64,000 nucleotides of DNA, taken from the NCBI RefSeq assembly GCF_003573545.1, contig NZ_QWET01000005.1, positions 310,001 to 374,000 of the forward strand, written 5' to 3'. Below the pieces are notes generated by a model. It was not told the origin of the DNA, did no database searches, and was given only the letters and a program-made list of their open reading frames with translations. A program made the translations under genes and the position numbers. Shown here piece after piece: positions 55,871 to 64,000 of the stretch. The stretch's first letter is position 1. Each line of letters opens with the position of its first letter. Source of the DNA: Mariniphaga sediminis (lineage in GTDB: Bacteria; Bacteroidota; Bacteroidia; Bacteroidales; Prolixibacteraceae).

Positions 55871-56752
55871 ATGAAGAAAGAACTAAACCGAAAAAGCAAA
55901 GTCAGGTACTTGAAGTATGTTTTATTTCTGTTAATCAGCGTTGTATTATTATCATTTGAGAGTCGTGCCCAAAAGAAGATATATATTGTAACCGACCTGG
56001 AGGGAATTAGCGGTATTTACCGATGGAAACAGGTAAAACCCAAAGATACTCCCATTTATAAGCAATCATGCGAATTTTTTATGGCCGATCTTTCAGCGGT
56101 GATAAAAGGTTTAAAAGATGGCGGAGCATCTGAAATTGTAGTACTTGATGGACATGGGCCACAGGCTGTTCTTCCTGAATTAATGGAGGCTGGAGTCAGA
56201 TACATAACAGGTACTCCCAGACCCAAACCCCTTTTCGGTTTGGATGCATCATTTGATGGAATAGTACAAGTTGGAGCCCATGCAATGAGAGGGACTTCGG
56301 ACGGAGTGTTGCACCATACTCAATCAAGTTCAGGAAGATTTCGCTTGTGGTACAACGGGGTTGAAACCGGAGAGATAGGAATGGTTGCGTTAATGGGAGG
56401 TTATTTCAAGGTTCCTGTAATAATGGTTTCCGGAGATGCTGCAGCATGTCGTGAGGCAAACAAATTTTTAGGCAATGATGTAACAACGGTAGTTGTTAAG
56501 GAAGGCATTGCTGAAGAAAGTGCTGTTTTATATTCATTCGACGAAACACAACGTGCACTTTATGAAGGGGCTAAAAAAGCAATGGCTAATATCAGCAACT
56601 GCGAAATATACAGTATTGATATGCCATTTGATGCCAGGATTGAATTAACTAAACCTGATGAGAAGCATAAGAGAATATGGATAAAAACAGGGACTTACCC
56701 CAGTGCCCTTCACGCTTATGATATAGTTTCGGAAAAATCAAAAAAAAGATAA
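55871..56752 (+). CDS. M55 D-aminopeptidase (DppA family), exported form
   Basis: A 293-residue protein of the DppA zinc D-aminopeptidase family. Zinc-site motifs are VTDLEGISG, VVLDGHGPQ, VGAHAMRG and VLHHTQS. Unusually, it carries a basic N-terminus and hydrophobic stretch (about 16-33, YLKYVLFLLISVVLLS) ending near SRAQ, so it is probably exported; the characterised Bacillus protein is cytoplasmic. It would remove D-amino acids such as D-alanine from peptides. The longer frame begins with TTG at 55859; the ATG at 55871 is used. The PLP gene follows after 31 bases. Confidence 0.88.
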   Translation: MKKELNRKSKVRYLKYVLFLLISVVLLSFESRAQKKIYIVTDLEGISGIYRWKQVKPKDTPIYKQSCEFFMADLSAVIKGLKDGGASEIVVLDGHGPQAVLPELMEAGVRYITGTPRPKPLFGLDASFDGIVQVGAHAMRGTSDGVLHHTQSSSGRFRLWYNGVETGEIGMVALMGGYFKVPVIMVSGDAAACREANKFLGNDVTTVVVKEGIAEESAVLYSFDETQRALYEGAKKAMANISNCEIYSIDMPFDARIELTKPDEKHKRIWIKTGTYPSALHAYDIVSEKSKKR

Positions 56753-56783
56753 ATATCGAAAGCTATTAAAAACCAAATTTAAG

Positions 56784-57761
56784 ATGAAACAAAAAATCTC
56801 ACTGGGATTTTTCCCAACGCCATTGTATGAATTAAAGAATTTATCAAGTCTGTATAATAACTACCGGATATTTATAAAGCGTGATGATCATAATGGTGTA
56901 GCTACAGGAGGGAATAAAATACGAAAACTGGAATATCTTTTATATGATGCACTTAATAAAGGGTGCGACACTGTAATTACTGCCGGAGCTCAGCAATCAA
57001 ATCATTGTCGTTTAACCGCTGCTTCCTGCGCCCGCGAGAATCTTAAATGTTATCTGTTACTTGGAGGAGAAAAGCCAGCGCATTACAGTGGAAATCTTCT
57101 GTTATCTCAGCTGTTGGGAGCTGAGATTCATTTTACCGGCGATAATAGAAAGGGCGAAGATATTGACGATTTGGTAAAGGAATTAATTAAAAAAGGAAGA
57201 AAGCCTTATGTTATTCCATATGGTGGAACTAATGAAACAGGTGCCTTGGGCTATGTTGATGCTGTTGCCGAAATGAAAGAACAGTTAACAGAAATGAAGC
57301 AAACTATTGACTATATCATTTTTGCTTCCAGTTCAGGCGGGACACATGCCGGCTTAATAGCCGGCTCCGCAATCAATCAATTAAAAAGTAAACTTATCGG
57401 GATAAATATCGATAAAGATGAAACCAATGGAAATGCACTTGAAAATATAATAACTGATATTGTTCCTAAGATTCTGAATACATACGGAATAAAACCTGAA
57501 ATAAAACGAAACGACATTCATTTGTTGAAAGATTATGACAAGGCAGGTTATGGAGTTGTTACGGAACATGAAAAACGAGCCATAAAATTATTGGCGGAAT
57601 CGGAAGGAATTTTGCTGGACCCTGTTTATACCGCAAGGGCATTCCATGGGATGATTGATTTAATGGAAAGACGAGTATTGAAACCTGGTTCAAATGTGTT
57701 GTTTCTTCATACGGGGGGACTGCCGGCTAATTTTCATTATGCTGAAAACTTGTATCCATAA
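56784..57761 (+). CDS. D-cysteine desulfhydrase / ACC deaminase-like PLP enzyme
   Basis: A 325-residue fold-type II PLP enzyme of the ACC deaminase/D-cysteine desulfhydrase family. The PLP lysine is K45 in TGGNKIRKLEYLL. TAGAQQSNHCRLTA, SSSGGTHAGLIAG and HTGGLPANF are family motifs. It has no signal peptide, so it works in the cytoplasm, on D-cysteine, D-serine or related amino acids. Following an exported D-aminopeptidase, it could use a D-amino acid released outside. ACC deaminase proper needs specific residues that I did not check. Confidence 0.85.
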   Translation: MKQKISLGFFPTPLYELKNLSSLYNNYRIFIKRDDHNGVATGGNKIRKLEYLLYDALNKGCDTVITAGAQQSNHCRLTAASCARENLKCYLLLGGEKPAHYSGNLLLSQLLGAEIHFTGDNRKGEDIDDLVKELIKKGRKPYVIPYGGTNETGALGYVDAVAEMKEQLTEMKQTIDYIIFASSSGGTHAGLIAGSAINQLKSKLIGINIDKDETNGNALENIITDIVPKILNTYGIKPEIKRNDIHLLKDYDKAGYGVVTEHEKRAIKLLAESEGILLDPVYTARAFHGMIDLMERRVLKPGSNVLFLHTGGLPANFHYAENLYP

Positions 57762-57807
57762 ACGAAACAAAACTATTTTAATCAAAAACTAACTTAAACT
57801 GTATAAA

Positions 57808-59697
57808 ATGAAGCAATTATTTTTTATATCCATCATAATTTTACTGGCTCTTGGAAATGGCTTTTCCAATAATTATAGCGATAAGCTTTATTCTCCTGAC
57901 GGCAGACTTTGTTTTACCTTTTTTATGCAACCGGACGAACCGTTTGAAATGTCATACTCGGTTAGTTATAATAACCAGTCTGTGGTATTAAAATCTCCGT
58001 TGGGAATTCAGTTAACAGATGGTCAGTGGTTAAATAAACTGGAACTAAAAGATAAAATCACCAGTTCAAAAGATACGACATGGATTCCTGTTTACGGCGA
58101 ACGGAACCAGGTTCGCGACCATTATAATGAAACTGTTCTTGTGATAGGAAAGCAAGGTAAAACAAAGCCGGAGATGCGTATTGTTGTAAGGGCTTATAAT
58201 GAAGGTATTGCGTTTCGTTATTTATTTCCTGAATACGAAACGGGGGGACCATATATTCGCATAAAAGAAGAGGAAACAGAATTTACACTTCCGGAAAATA
58301 CGAAGGCATGGTATACTTTTATGGCTCAGCAAATGTACCACCTTCTTCCTCTGAATAACTGGCCGGGAGAATGTGAACGTCCTCTTACTTTGGAACTTCC
58401 TGATGGGTTGTATTTATGTTTAACCGAAGCAGAAATGGTTAATTATGCCCGCACAAAATTTAAATTATCTGATACCCATCCCAACACACTTGAATGCTCA
58501 ATGTACTCAGGAGTTGATGAAATAGCACCTGTAAAAACGCCCTGGAGGGTAATTATGGTCGCTGAACGGCCGGGCCAACTATTGGAAAACAACGACTTGA
58601 TTTTAAATTTAAATGAGCCCTGTGCGATTGAAGATCCCTCGTGGATAAGACCGGGAAAGGTGGTTTTGTTGAAATCGTATACAACCCAATATGCCAAAAA
58701 GATGGTCGATCTCGCAGTTACCCGTAATCTTCAGTACATTCATTTTGATGCTAGCTGGTATGGTCCGGAATACAAGCAATCTACAAATGCCACAACAATA
58801 ACAGTTTCTCCTCACCGTTATGACGGTCCGCTGGATATGAAAGAGGTTTGCCGCTACGCAAAGGAAAAGGGCGTAGGAGTAATTGTATATGTGAATCAAC
58901 GGGAACTGGACTCACGGCTGGATGAAATATTGCCATTGTATCAATCGTGGGGAATTTCCGGAATTAAATTTGGCTTTGTACATGTCGGCTCACACCGATG
59001 GACTTACTGGATGCACGAAGCTGTAAAAAAATGTGCAGAATATGGGATTGTGGTTAACATACATGATGAGTATCGTCCTACCGGTTTTAGCCGAACTTAT
59101 CCCAATCTTATGACCCAGGAAGGGATACTAGGAAATGAAGGTTTTCCCGGAGCCACCCACAATACAATCCTTCCCTTTACCCGTTTTGTTGCAGGAGCTG
59201 CCGATTATACGATTTGCTACTATCATCGATCGGAAATTAAATCAGGTTATAAGACTTACCTGAATACGACTTCTGCTCACCAGTTATCATTAGCAGCTCT
59301 TTACTACAGCCCGTTACAATATGTGTACTGGTACGATAGTCTTGCCCATATCGGAAATGAACCGGAACTCGAATTTTTTGATGCAATTCCAACTGTTTGG
59401 GATGATACCAAAGTTATTCACGATAATATCGGAAATTATGTAACTATTGCCCGCCAAAGTGGTGAACAATGGTTTGTTGGAACCATCACAAATGCAGAGG
59501 CCCGCGAAATAGAATTACCGCTCGATTTTTTACCAAAGGGCGTGAAGTTTGAAGCCCGTATTTATTTCGATGACCCATTGGCAAAAACACGTACGAAAGT
59601 CGGTATACGGCAAAAAAAGGTTGATTCTTCAACCATATTAAAAACAAAACTTTTAGCTTCCGGAGGGCAGGCAATTTGGTTGAGCCCTGAAGAGTAG
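57808..59697 (+). CDS. GH97 glycoside hydrolase, copy 1
   Basis: A 629-residue exported enzyme of family GH97 (alpha-glucosidases, alpha-galactosidases and related). N-terminal beta-sandwich about 25-285 (SPDGRLCFTF, VRAYNEGIAFRYLF), TIM barrel about 290-555, short C-terminal sandwich. The active-site segment reads NIHDEYRPTGFSRTYPN (H419, D420), and the strand before it reads GIKFGFVHVG. From memory, retaining members have Asp in this strand and SusB-type members have HE in place of HD, so it does not match either well-studied subtype. The specificity is open. Confidence 0.85.
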   Translation: MKQLFFISIIILLALGNGFSNNYSDKLYSPDGRLCFTFFMQPDEPFEMSYSVSYNNQSVVLKSPLGIQLTDGQWLNKLELKDKITSSKDTTWIPVYGERNQVRDHYNETVLVIGKQGKTKPEMRIVVRAYNEGIAFRYLFPEYETGGPYIRIKEEETEFTLPENTKAWYTFMAQQMYHLLPLNNWPGECERPLTLELPDGLYLCLTEAEMVNYARTKFKLSDTHPNTLECSMYSGVDEIAPVKTPWRVIMVAERPGQLLENNDLILNLNEPCAIEDPSWIRPGKVVLLKSYTTQYAKKMVDLAVTRNLQYIHFDASWYGPEYKQSTNATTITVSPHRYDGPLDMKEVCRYAKEKGVGVIVYVNQRELDSRLDEILPLYQSWGISGIKFGFVHVGSHRWTYWMHEAVKKCAEYGIVVNIHDEYRPTGFSRTYPNLMTQEGILGNEGFPGATHNTILPFTRFVAGAADYTICYYHRSEIKSGYKTYLNTTSAHQLSLAALYYSPLQYVYWYDSLAHIGNEPELEFFDAIPTVWDDTKVIHDNIGNYVTIARQSGEQWFVGTITNAEAREIELPLDFLPKGVKFEARIYFDDPLAKTRTKVGIRQKKVDSSTILKTKLLASGGQAIWLSPEE

Positions 59698-59737
59698 TTG
59701 CGGTTGATTGTATAAAAGGGGAAAAATAAAAAGTATA

Positions 59738-61675
59738 ATGATGAATTTTAAATTGATTGGTAAGGCGTTAGTTTTTATGTGTTTATCGTTGTTGTTTTGT
59801 TCGTGTAACAGCAATGATTCAATTCAGTTATCGAGTCCGGATAACAACTATCATTTTAGTCTGACTACTGAAGGTAAATTATCTTATTCAGTAAACTGGA
59901 ACGGGAGTGTTATTATTGACAAATCAGCGTTGGGCTTTAAATTGGCAAATGGGACATTTATCCCTGGCGATGTCAAAATAACGAAAGTTATCAAAAATTC
60001 AGTGGATAAAACCTGGAGGCCGGTATATGGTGAATTTTCAAGCTATACCGACAAATACAATGAGGTGTTGGTTCAATTTAAAGGGACAAACCTTGCGGCC
60101 GAAAATATTGCGTTAAGAGTTCGGGCTTATAATGAAGGGGTTGCTTTTAGGTATGAATTTAATCAGCCAGAAGAACTGGAAGTTTTGTCTGAATTAACAG
60201 AGTTTACTTTTCCAAACGACCCGTTTGTTTGGGTAAGTCTTATGGCCCAGTCTGGCATCAATAAGCAAAAACTTTCTGATGTTTCAATAATATGCGAACG
60301 CCCGTTGCTGGCCGAATTGTCTGATTCCGTTTTTGCTGCTTTGGGAGAAGCCAATTTAGTCGATTTTGCCCGGATGAAATTTGAAAAGGATAGCACTGTT
60401 TCAAATAAGCTAAGGGCTTCATTATCTATAGCGCAAGATAAAAAAGGCAATAAGATTCATTTTGTTTCTATTCCCGGTAATGGATATTTTTCTCCATGGC
60501 GATTTATTATGGCAGGCCAGTCACCGTCTGAGATTCTGCAGAATAACTATCTCTTGCTTAATTTAAGTGAACCCAATAAAATAGAAGATACGTCATGGAT
60601 AAAACCGGGAAAAGTAATCAGGGAAGTTACCTTAACCACAAAAGGAGGGATTGCTTGTGTCGATTTTGCCGAGAAGCATAATTTGCAATACGTCGAATTT
60701 GATGCTGGTTGGTATGGAAATGAATATGATGATGCTTCTGATGCTACCACGGTCACAGTCGACCCCAACCGTTCACCCGGCCCACTTGATTTGAAGTATG
60801 TAATAAATTATGCCAAAGAAAAGGGGATCGACGTTATATTGTATGTGAATAGGAGAGCACTGGAAAAGCAGTTGGATGAAGTGCTACCATTGCTGAAATC
60901 GTGGGGAGTAACCGGAGTGAAGTATGGTTTTGTAAATGTAGGTCCGCAGAAATGGACTACGTGGTTGCACGATGCGGTTCGAAAAGCAGCCGAACATGGC
61001 TTAATGGTTGATATTCATGATGAATACAGGCCAACAGGTTATTCGCGTACATATCCTAATTTAATGACTCAGGAAGGAATTCGGGGGGATGAAGAAAGTG
61101 CTCCGAATGACATGGTTATCAATACCCTTTTTACAAGGATGATAGCTGGTGCCGGAGACCAGACAAACTGTTATTTCTCGGAACGCGTGTCAGCCAAAAT
61201 GGGCTCACATGTTTCTCAAATGGCTAAAACAATTTGCATTTATAGTCCGTGGCAATTTTTGTATTGGTACGATCGTCCGGTAGGCTCCCCAACAAAAAAG
61301 GGAGGTGCCGGGAATACGGAGGATGTAATCCCGGAAATCCCGGATCTTGCATTTTTTGACCAGGTTCCTACAGTTTGGGACGAAACAAAGATTATTGACG
61401 GATACCCTGGCGAATTTGCTGTTGTTGCAAGAAAGCATGAAGATAAATGGTATTTAGGGGCAATTACCGGAACAAAAGAGATGTTGCTGAATGTTGATTT
61501 GAAATTTCTTGATGAAGGGAAAAAATACAAAGCAACAGTTTTTTCACACGACGAATCTTTAAAAACAGTCACTAAAGTTAAAATTCAGGAAATTGAAGTT
61601 ACCGGCCAATCTGAATTCGAGTACCCTGTTTTAAAACAAAATGGTTTGGCCGTAATATTCACGCCTGTAAAATAG
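59738..61675 (+). CDS. GH97 glycoside hydrolase, copy 2
   Basis: A 645-residue probable lipoprotein (LLFCSCNSN) of family GH97, paralogous to the gene before it. It has the same order of motifs: LSSPDNNYHFSL, VRAYNEGVAFRYEF, EFDAGWYGNEYDD, GVKYGFVNVG and DIHDEYRPTGYSRTYPN, with TQEGIRGDEE after it. The longer frame begins with TTG at 59708; the ATG at 59738 (another at 59741) gives a good signal. The pair probably acts in sequence or on two related linkages. Last gene of the locus. Confidence 0.85.
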   Translation: MMNFKLIGKALVFMCLSLLFCSCNSNDSIQLSSPDNNYHFSLTTEGKLSYSVNWNGSVIIDKSALGFKLANGTFIPGDVKITKVIKNSVDKTWRPVYGEFSSYTDKYNEVLVQFKGTNLAAENIALRVRAYNEGVAFRYEFNQPEELEVLSELTEFTFPNDPFVWVSLMAQSGINKQKLSDVSIICERPLLAELSDSVFAALGEANLVDFARMKFEKDSTVSNKLRASLSIAQDKKGNKIHFVSIPGNGYFSPWRFIMAGQSPSEILQNNYLLLNLSEPNKIEDTSWIKPGKVIREVTLTTKGGIACVDFAEKHNLQYVEFDAGWYGNEYDDASDATTVTVDPNRSPGPLDLKYVINYAKEKGIDVILYVNRRALEKQLDEVLPLLKSWGVTGVKYGFVNVGPQKWTTWLHDAVRKAAEHGLMVDIHDEYRPTGYSRTYPNLMTQEGIRGDEESAPNDMVINTLFTRMIAGAGDQTNCYFSERVSAKMGSHVSQMAKTICIYSPWQFLYWYDRPVGSPTKKGGAGNTEDVIPEIPDLAFFDQVPTVWDETKIIDGYPGEFAVVARKHEDKWYLGAITGTKEMLLNVDLKFLDEGKKYKATVFSHDESLKTVTKVKIQEIEVTGQSEFEYPVLKQNGLAVIFTPVK

Positions 61676-61712
61676 TATCTTTTCAATATCGTTCGTAAGG
61701 CACCCTAACGAT

Positions 61713-61732
61713 TTTTGGAGAACACTCCAAAA
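61713..61732 (+). terminator. Hairpin after the last PUL gene
   Basis: TTTTGGAG (61713-61720) pairs perfectly with CTCCAAAA (61725-61732) around a 4-base loop AACA, 38 bases after the GH97 stop. The following bases are T-rich only after about 15 bases, so efficiency is uncertain. Confidence 0.5.
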
Positions 61733-61772
61733 TTGAATATCTTCCCCTTTTTGAACGAAAGTGAACGAAACA

Positions 61773-62381
61773 ATGCTCATAAAATTGGGGATTTTGCTGG
61801 TAGGATTTACCTATGCCGGTTTTTTGCCCTTTGCTGTAAAAAGGAGCATTCAACTCATTGATTTCGATTTGAAAAAGTACACCCTGAGTTTTTTAAGTAA
61901 TAAAAAACTGTACGGAAAAATATACGTGCAAGGGTACAAACGCCTGCTTTTTGCCACGGCAATTTTAAATTATCTTTTTTTCTGGCTCCTTTCCCTGTTT
62001 TACGATTTGGGAGAGAACGAGCGGTTTATGCAGCAAATTAACTACAGTTTTGCCTGCTTGACGTTGTTGGCCTTTGTTCCCCACAATATTTATCCCTACA
62101 GTCGAAAAAGGCTGGTTCCCAGTTTACAGCGTTTGTTTCACAATCTGCTTGCCCTTATCGTTTTTGTTACATTGCCGGTTCTTATTGTAATGTTCCAGAC
62201 AGCCGTCCTGCCTGATTTGCATTTTCTCGGTGTGTCAGGACTTGTGATAATTGGCGGAGTTGTTTTTATTACTTTAATTTCAGTTCTTCTGAACGGAATT
62301 AATGGAGTAACAGAAATGCTTTTTATAAATGGTATTAGTATCTGGAGTATTTTTGTGACCATCATGACGTTTATCCGGTAG
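61773..62381 (+). CDS. Multi-pass membrane protein, unknown function
   Basis: A 202-residue hydrophobic protein with about six predicted membrane segments (for example LGILLVGFTYAGFLPFA, LLFATAILNYLFFWLLSLFY, LIVFVTLPVLIVMFQTAV). It looks like the small DUF998-type membrane proteins, but I do not recognise it with confidence. A GTG at 61761 is an alternative start; the ATG at 61773 was chosen. It lies on the same strand as the next gene, 31 bases before it. Confidence 0.6.
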   Translation: MLIKLGILLVGFTYAGFLPFAVKRSIQLIDFDLKKYTLSFLSNKKLYGKIYVQGYKRLLFATAILNYLFFWLLSLFYDLGENERFMQQINYSFACLTLLAFVPHNIYPYSRKRLVPSLQRLFHNLLALIVFVTLPVLIVMFQTAVLPDLHFLGVSGLVIIGGVVFITLISVLLNGINGVTEMLFINGISIWSIFVTIMTFIR

Positions 62382-62412
62382 TTATAATTACGGTTGATTA
62401 AAAGCAATGTAA

Positions 62413-63183
62413 ATGGACACATTTGATTTAACCATATCCATTTTTTTTATCATAGCGGTTGGGGGTATCCTTTACCTGGTATTGCGCGACCCGGTTTATA
62501 TGTTTAAATCATTGTTGCGCGGACTGAAAACTGATGGAAATGGAAAAGCGAAAATATTGTTTTTTCCGGTTTGGGCGCCGGTTTGGCTAATTGACAAGGT
62601 GTTCGGACTTAAACTTTATATCAACGAATTTGAAGAGGCTTCGCAACCAGTACACGTTTCATTTTCGGAATATGACAAATACATAATCATTAATACAACA
62701 GGTTTTAAAAATATTGAAAGTGTTTTACATGCATTTGAAAATGATTATGATCCGGTGGCGTTTAATTACCGGCTAAATAACAGTAAAATAAACATTTCAG
62801 AGTTGAACGGGACTTTAATTTTAAAGCTGGGGGATGAAATTGATTTTAATAGTTTCAACAATCTTGTTCATTATCTTGACAATGCAGCTCCTCCAGGCAA
62901 AGTGTATAATGTAAAAGGGATTTTGATTCATAAAAATAAAAGATCACATTCTTATTTTATTTTTAACGACCCGGCATTCCCGATAAAACTGATTGGGAAA
63001 ACATATACAAATAAAAAAATATACGTTGACATTAATCCGGGAGGGGAATTAAATGACACGATTTACCAGAATTCGAATATGGATTATTTTAAAAATTTTG
63101 ACTTTGACAAATTTGAAAACGAGACGTATAGATTAAAATTTAACGAATTGAATTTAAGACCCGGCATTACAGAATATCTATGA
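62413..63183 (+). CDS. Unrecognised membrane-anchored protein, coupled to a Crp/Fnr gene
   Basis: A 256-residue protein with one N-terminal hydrophobic helix (about 7-26, ISIFFIIAVGGILYLVL) and a soluble remainder rich in Asn, Asp, Lys and aromatic residues. A second hydrophobic stretch (about 49-67, ILFFPVWAPVWLIDKVFGL) may be amphipathic. No family is recognised. Its stop codon overlaps the Crp/Fnr start by 4 bases, so it is translated together with that regulator. Confidence 0.65.
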   Translation: MDTFDLTISIFFIIAVGGILYLVLRDPVYMFKSLLRGLKTDGNGKAKILFFPVWAPVWLIDKVFGLKLYINEFEEASQPVHVSFSEYDKYIIINTTGFKNIESVLHAFENDYDPVAFNYRLNNSKINISELNGTLILKLGDEIDFNSFNNLVHYLDNAAPPGKVYNVKGILIHKNKRSHSYFIFNDPAFPIKLIGKTYTNKKIYVDINPGGELNDTIYQNSNMDYFKNFDFDKFENETYRLKFNELNLRPGITEYL

Positions 63184-63761
63184 ATAAAGAAGAGATAGTA
63201 AATAGGATAAGTGAAGTATATTCCCCGTTATCTTCCGGTTGCCGGAAGGAGCTGTTGGATAGTATCAAAATATTGTCACGTAAAAAACACACTACCCTTG
63301 TGAAAGAAGGTCAATATTCGGATAAGACATTTTATATAGTCGAAGGATGTGCAAGGGTTTATTATTTGAAAGATGGGAAAGATATTTCTGATTGGTTCGC
63401 TTTTGAAAATGAATTTATAAGTTCCATTATCAGCTTTTTCTCTGATAAACCAAGTCCTCATTATATTGAACTGCTGGAGGATTCGATATTAATAGAGATG
63501 TCGAAGGATACAGTTGACAAATTATCTGTTAAATACCATGACTTTGAACGACTGATTAAAGTTGTAGTAATCCAGACGATGTTAAGTCAACGGGAAAGAA
63601 TTTCTTCTATACTGTTTCAAAATGCACAACAGAGGTATGAAAATATTTTGAAAAAATATCCGAATATCACCAACAGAGTACCATTAACTCACATCGCTTC
63701 ACATTTAGGGATAACTCTTGAAACATTGAGTAGAATTAGAAATCCCCGGAATGGAATTTGA
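63180..63761 (+). CDS. Crp/Fnr-family transcriptional regulator
   Basis: A 193-residue regulator. The cyclic-nucleotide-binding-type beta-barrel covers about 30-120 (LVKEGQYSDKTFYIVEGCARVYYLKDGKD, EFISSIISFFS), a dimer helix follows, and the C-terminal helix-turn-helix is at about 165-190 (LTHIASHLGITLETLSRIR). The two cysteines are too far apart to suggest an Fnr iron-sulfur cluster. It overlaps the preceding gene by 4 bases; the next gene may be a target. Confidence 0.9.
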   Translation: MNKEEIVNRISEVYSPLSSGCRKELLDSIKILSRKKHTTLVKEGQYSDKTFYIVEGCARVYYLKDGKDISDWFAFENEFISSIISFFSDKPSPHYIELLEDSILIEMSKDTVDKLSVKYHDFERLIKVVVIQTMLSQRERISSILFQNAQQRYENILKKYPNITNRVPLTHIASHLGITLETLSRIRNPRNGI

Positions 63762-63812
63762 TTTATATCAAATGAAACTTCAAAAATTGAACAGACTTTT
63801 GCAGGAAAAAAG

Positions 63813-64000
63813 ATGAAACAAGTACATTACATTTTAGGTCTGACAATTACAAGCTTTATTGCAGTTCATTTATTTAATCATCTCTTAAGCGTTTTGGGTG
63901 TGGATACTTACATGGCATTTATGGATAAAATGAGATTGATTTACAGAAGCAAAGCAGGAGAAACAGTTCTTTTAACAGCCGTTGTGATTCAGATAATTTC
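63813..64000 (+). CDS. Membrane protein, N-terminal fragment (cytochrome b-like)
   Basis: A gene cut by the right edge of the window. The visible 62 codons read MKQVHYILGLTITSFI, then AVHLFNHLLSVLG, then YMAFMDKMRLIYRSKAG and a second hydrophobic segment. Histidines in the first helix and the HLFNH pattern resemble small heme-binding membrane subunits such as succinate dehydrogenase cytochrome b, but the match is loose. It lies 51 bases after the Crp/Fnr gene on the same strand. Confidence 0.5.
   Translation, partial: MKQVHYILGLTITSFIAVHLFNHLLSVLGVDTYMAFMDKMRLIYRSKAGETVLLTAVVIQII

Noticed and set aside
1-64000. Search for tRNA, rRNA, CRISPR arrays, transposases and phage genes
   Set aside because: No such element was recognised by eye. 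Low-level structured RNAs could be missed without a covariance search.

Overview
The window looks like chromosome of a Bacteroidota member, probably a marine or sediment Bacteroidales/Marinilabiliales-type anaerobe (the rank below phylum is inference). The reasons are the lpxC-fabZ gene fusion, the SusC/SusD pair with an ECF sigma and FecR anti-sigma factor, the many PUL-type glycoside hydrolases, and promoters of the Bacteroidota -33 TTTG / -7 TAnnTTTG type, seen most clearly upstream of rimP. No rRNA, tRNA, CRISPR array, insertion sequence or phage gene was recognised.

Positions 1-32000 are mainly housekeeping. On the minus strand are the start of a probable penicillin-binding protein (cut by the window edge), a DUF1905/YdeI-like protein with queG (epoxyqueuosine reductase), and a complete SUF iron-sulfur assembly operon, sufB-sufC-sufD-sufS-(SBF-like transporter)-sufE-sufT. 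A Cys/Met-metabolism PLP enzyme and thiL lie on the plus strand. A minus-strand lipid A operon follows (HD phosphohydrolase, lpxD, lpxC-fabZ, lpxA), divergent from the plus-strand rimP-nusA-infB translation/transcription operon. After a DUF3352/beta-propeller membrane-anchored protein comes a minus-strand block: a tripartite RND efflux operon (membrane fusion protein, pump, TolC-like channel) and, just downstream, a LytS-type histidine kinase and LytTR response regulator.

Positions 32200-61700 hold a large plus-strand polysaccharide utilisation locus. It begins with an ECF sigma factor, a FecR anti-sigma factor, a SusC-type TonB-dependent transporter with an N-terminal STN signalling domain, and SusD. 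Downstream are a GH106-like alpha-L-rhamnosidase, three tandem GH28-like beta-helix proteins (the third short and lacking catalytic residues), a GH29 alpha-L-fucosidase, a GH141-like beta-helix lipoprotein, an M28 peptidase, a C69 dipeptidase, a GH92 alpha-mannosidase, an exported M55 D-aminopeptidase, a D-cysteine desulfhydrase/ACC deaminase-like PLP enzyme and two GH97 proteins. Together they would sense, import and dismantle a branched glycan containing rhamnose, fucose, mannose, galactose-type sugars and perhaps uronic acid, possibly attached to peptide. Pectic rhamnogalacturonan or a glycoprotein-like conjugate is plausible but not proven by sequence.

Positions 61770-64000 carry a small membrane-protein cluster: a multi-pass protein, an unrecognised membrane-anchored protein translationally coupled to a Crp/Fnr regulator, and the start of a membrane protein cut by the window end.

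Several reported starts differ from the longest open frame. Where the longest frame began at TTG or GTG, or gave an unlikely N-terminal extension, the ATG that restores normal family length was chosen.
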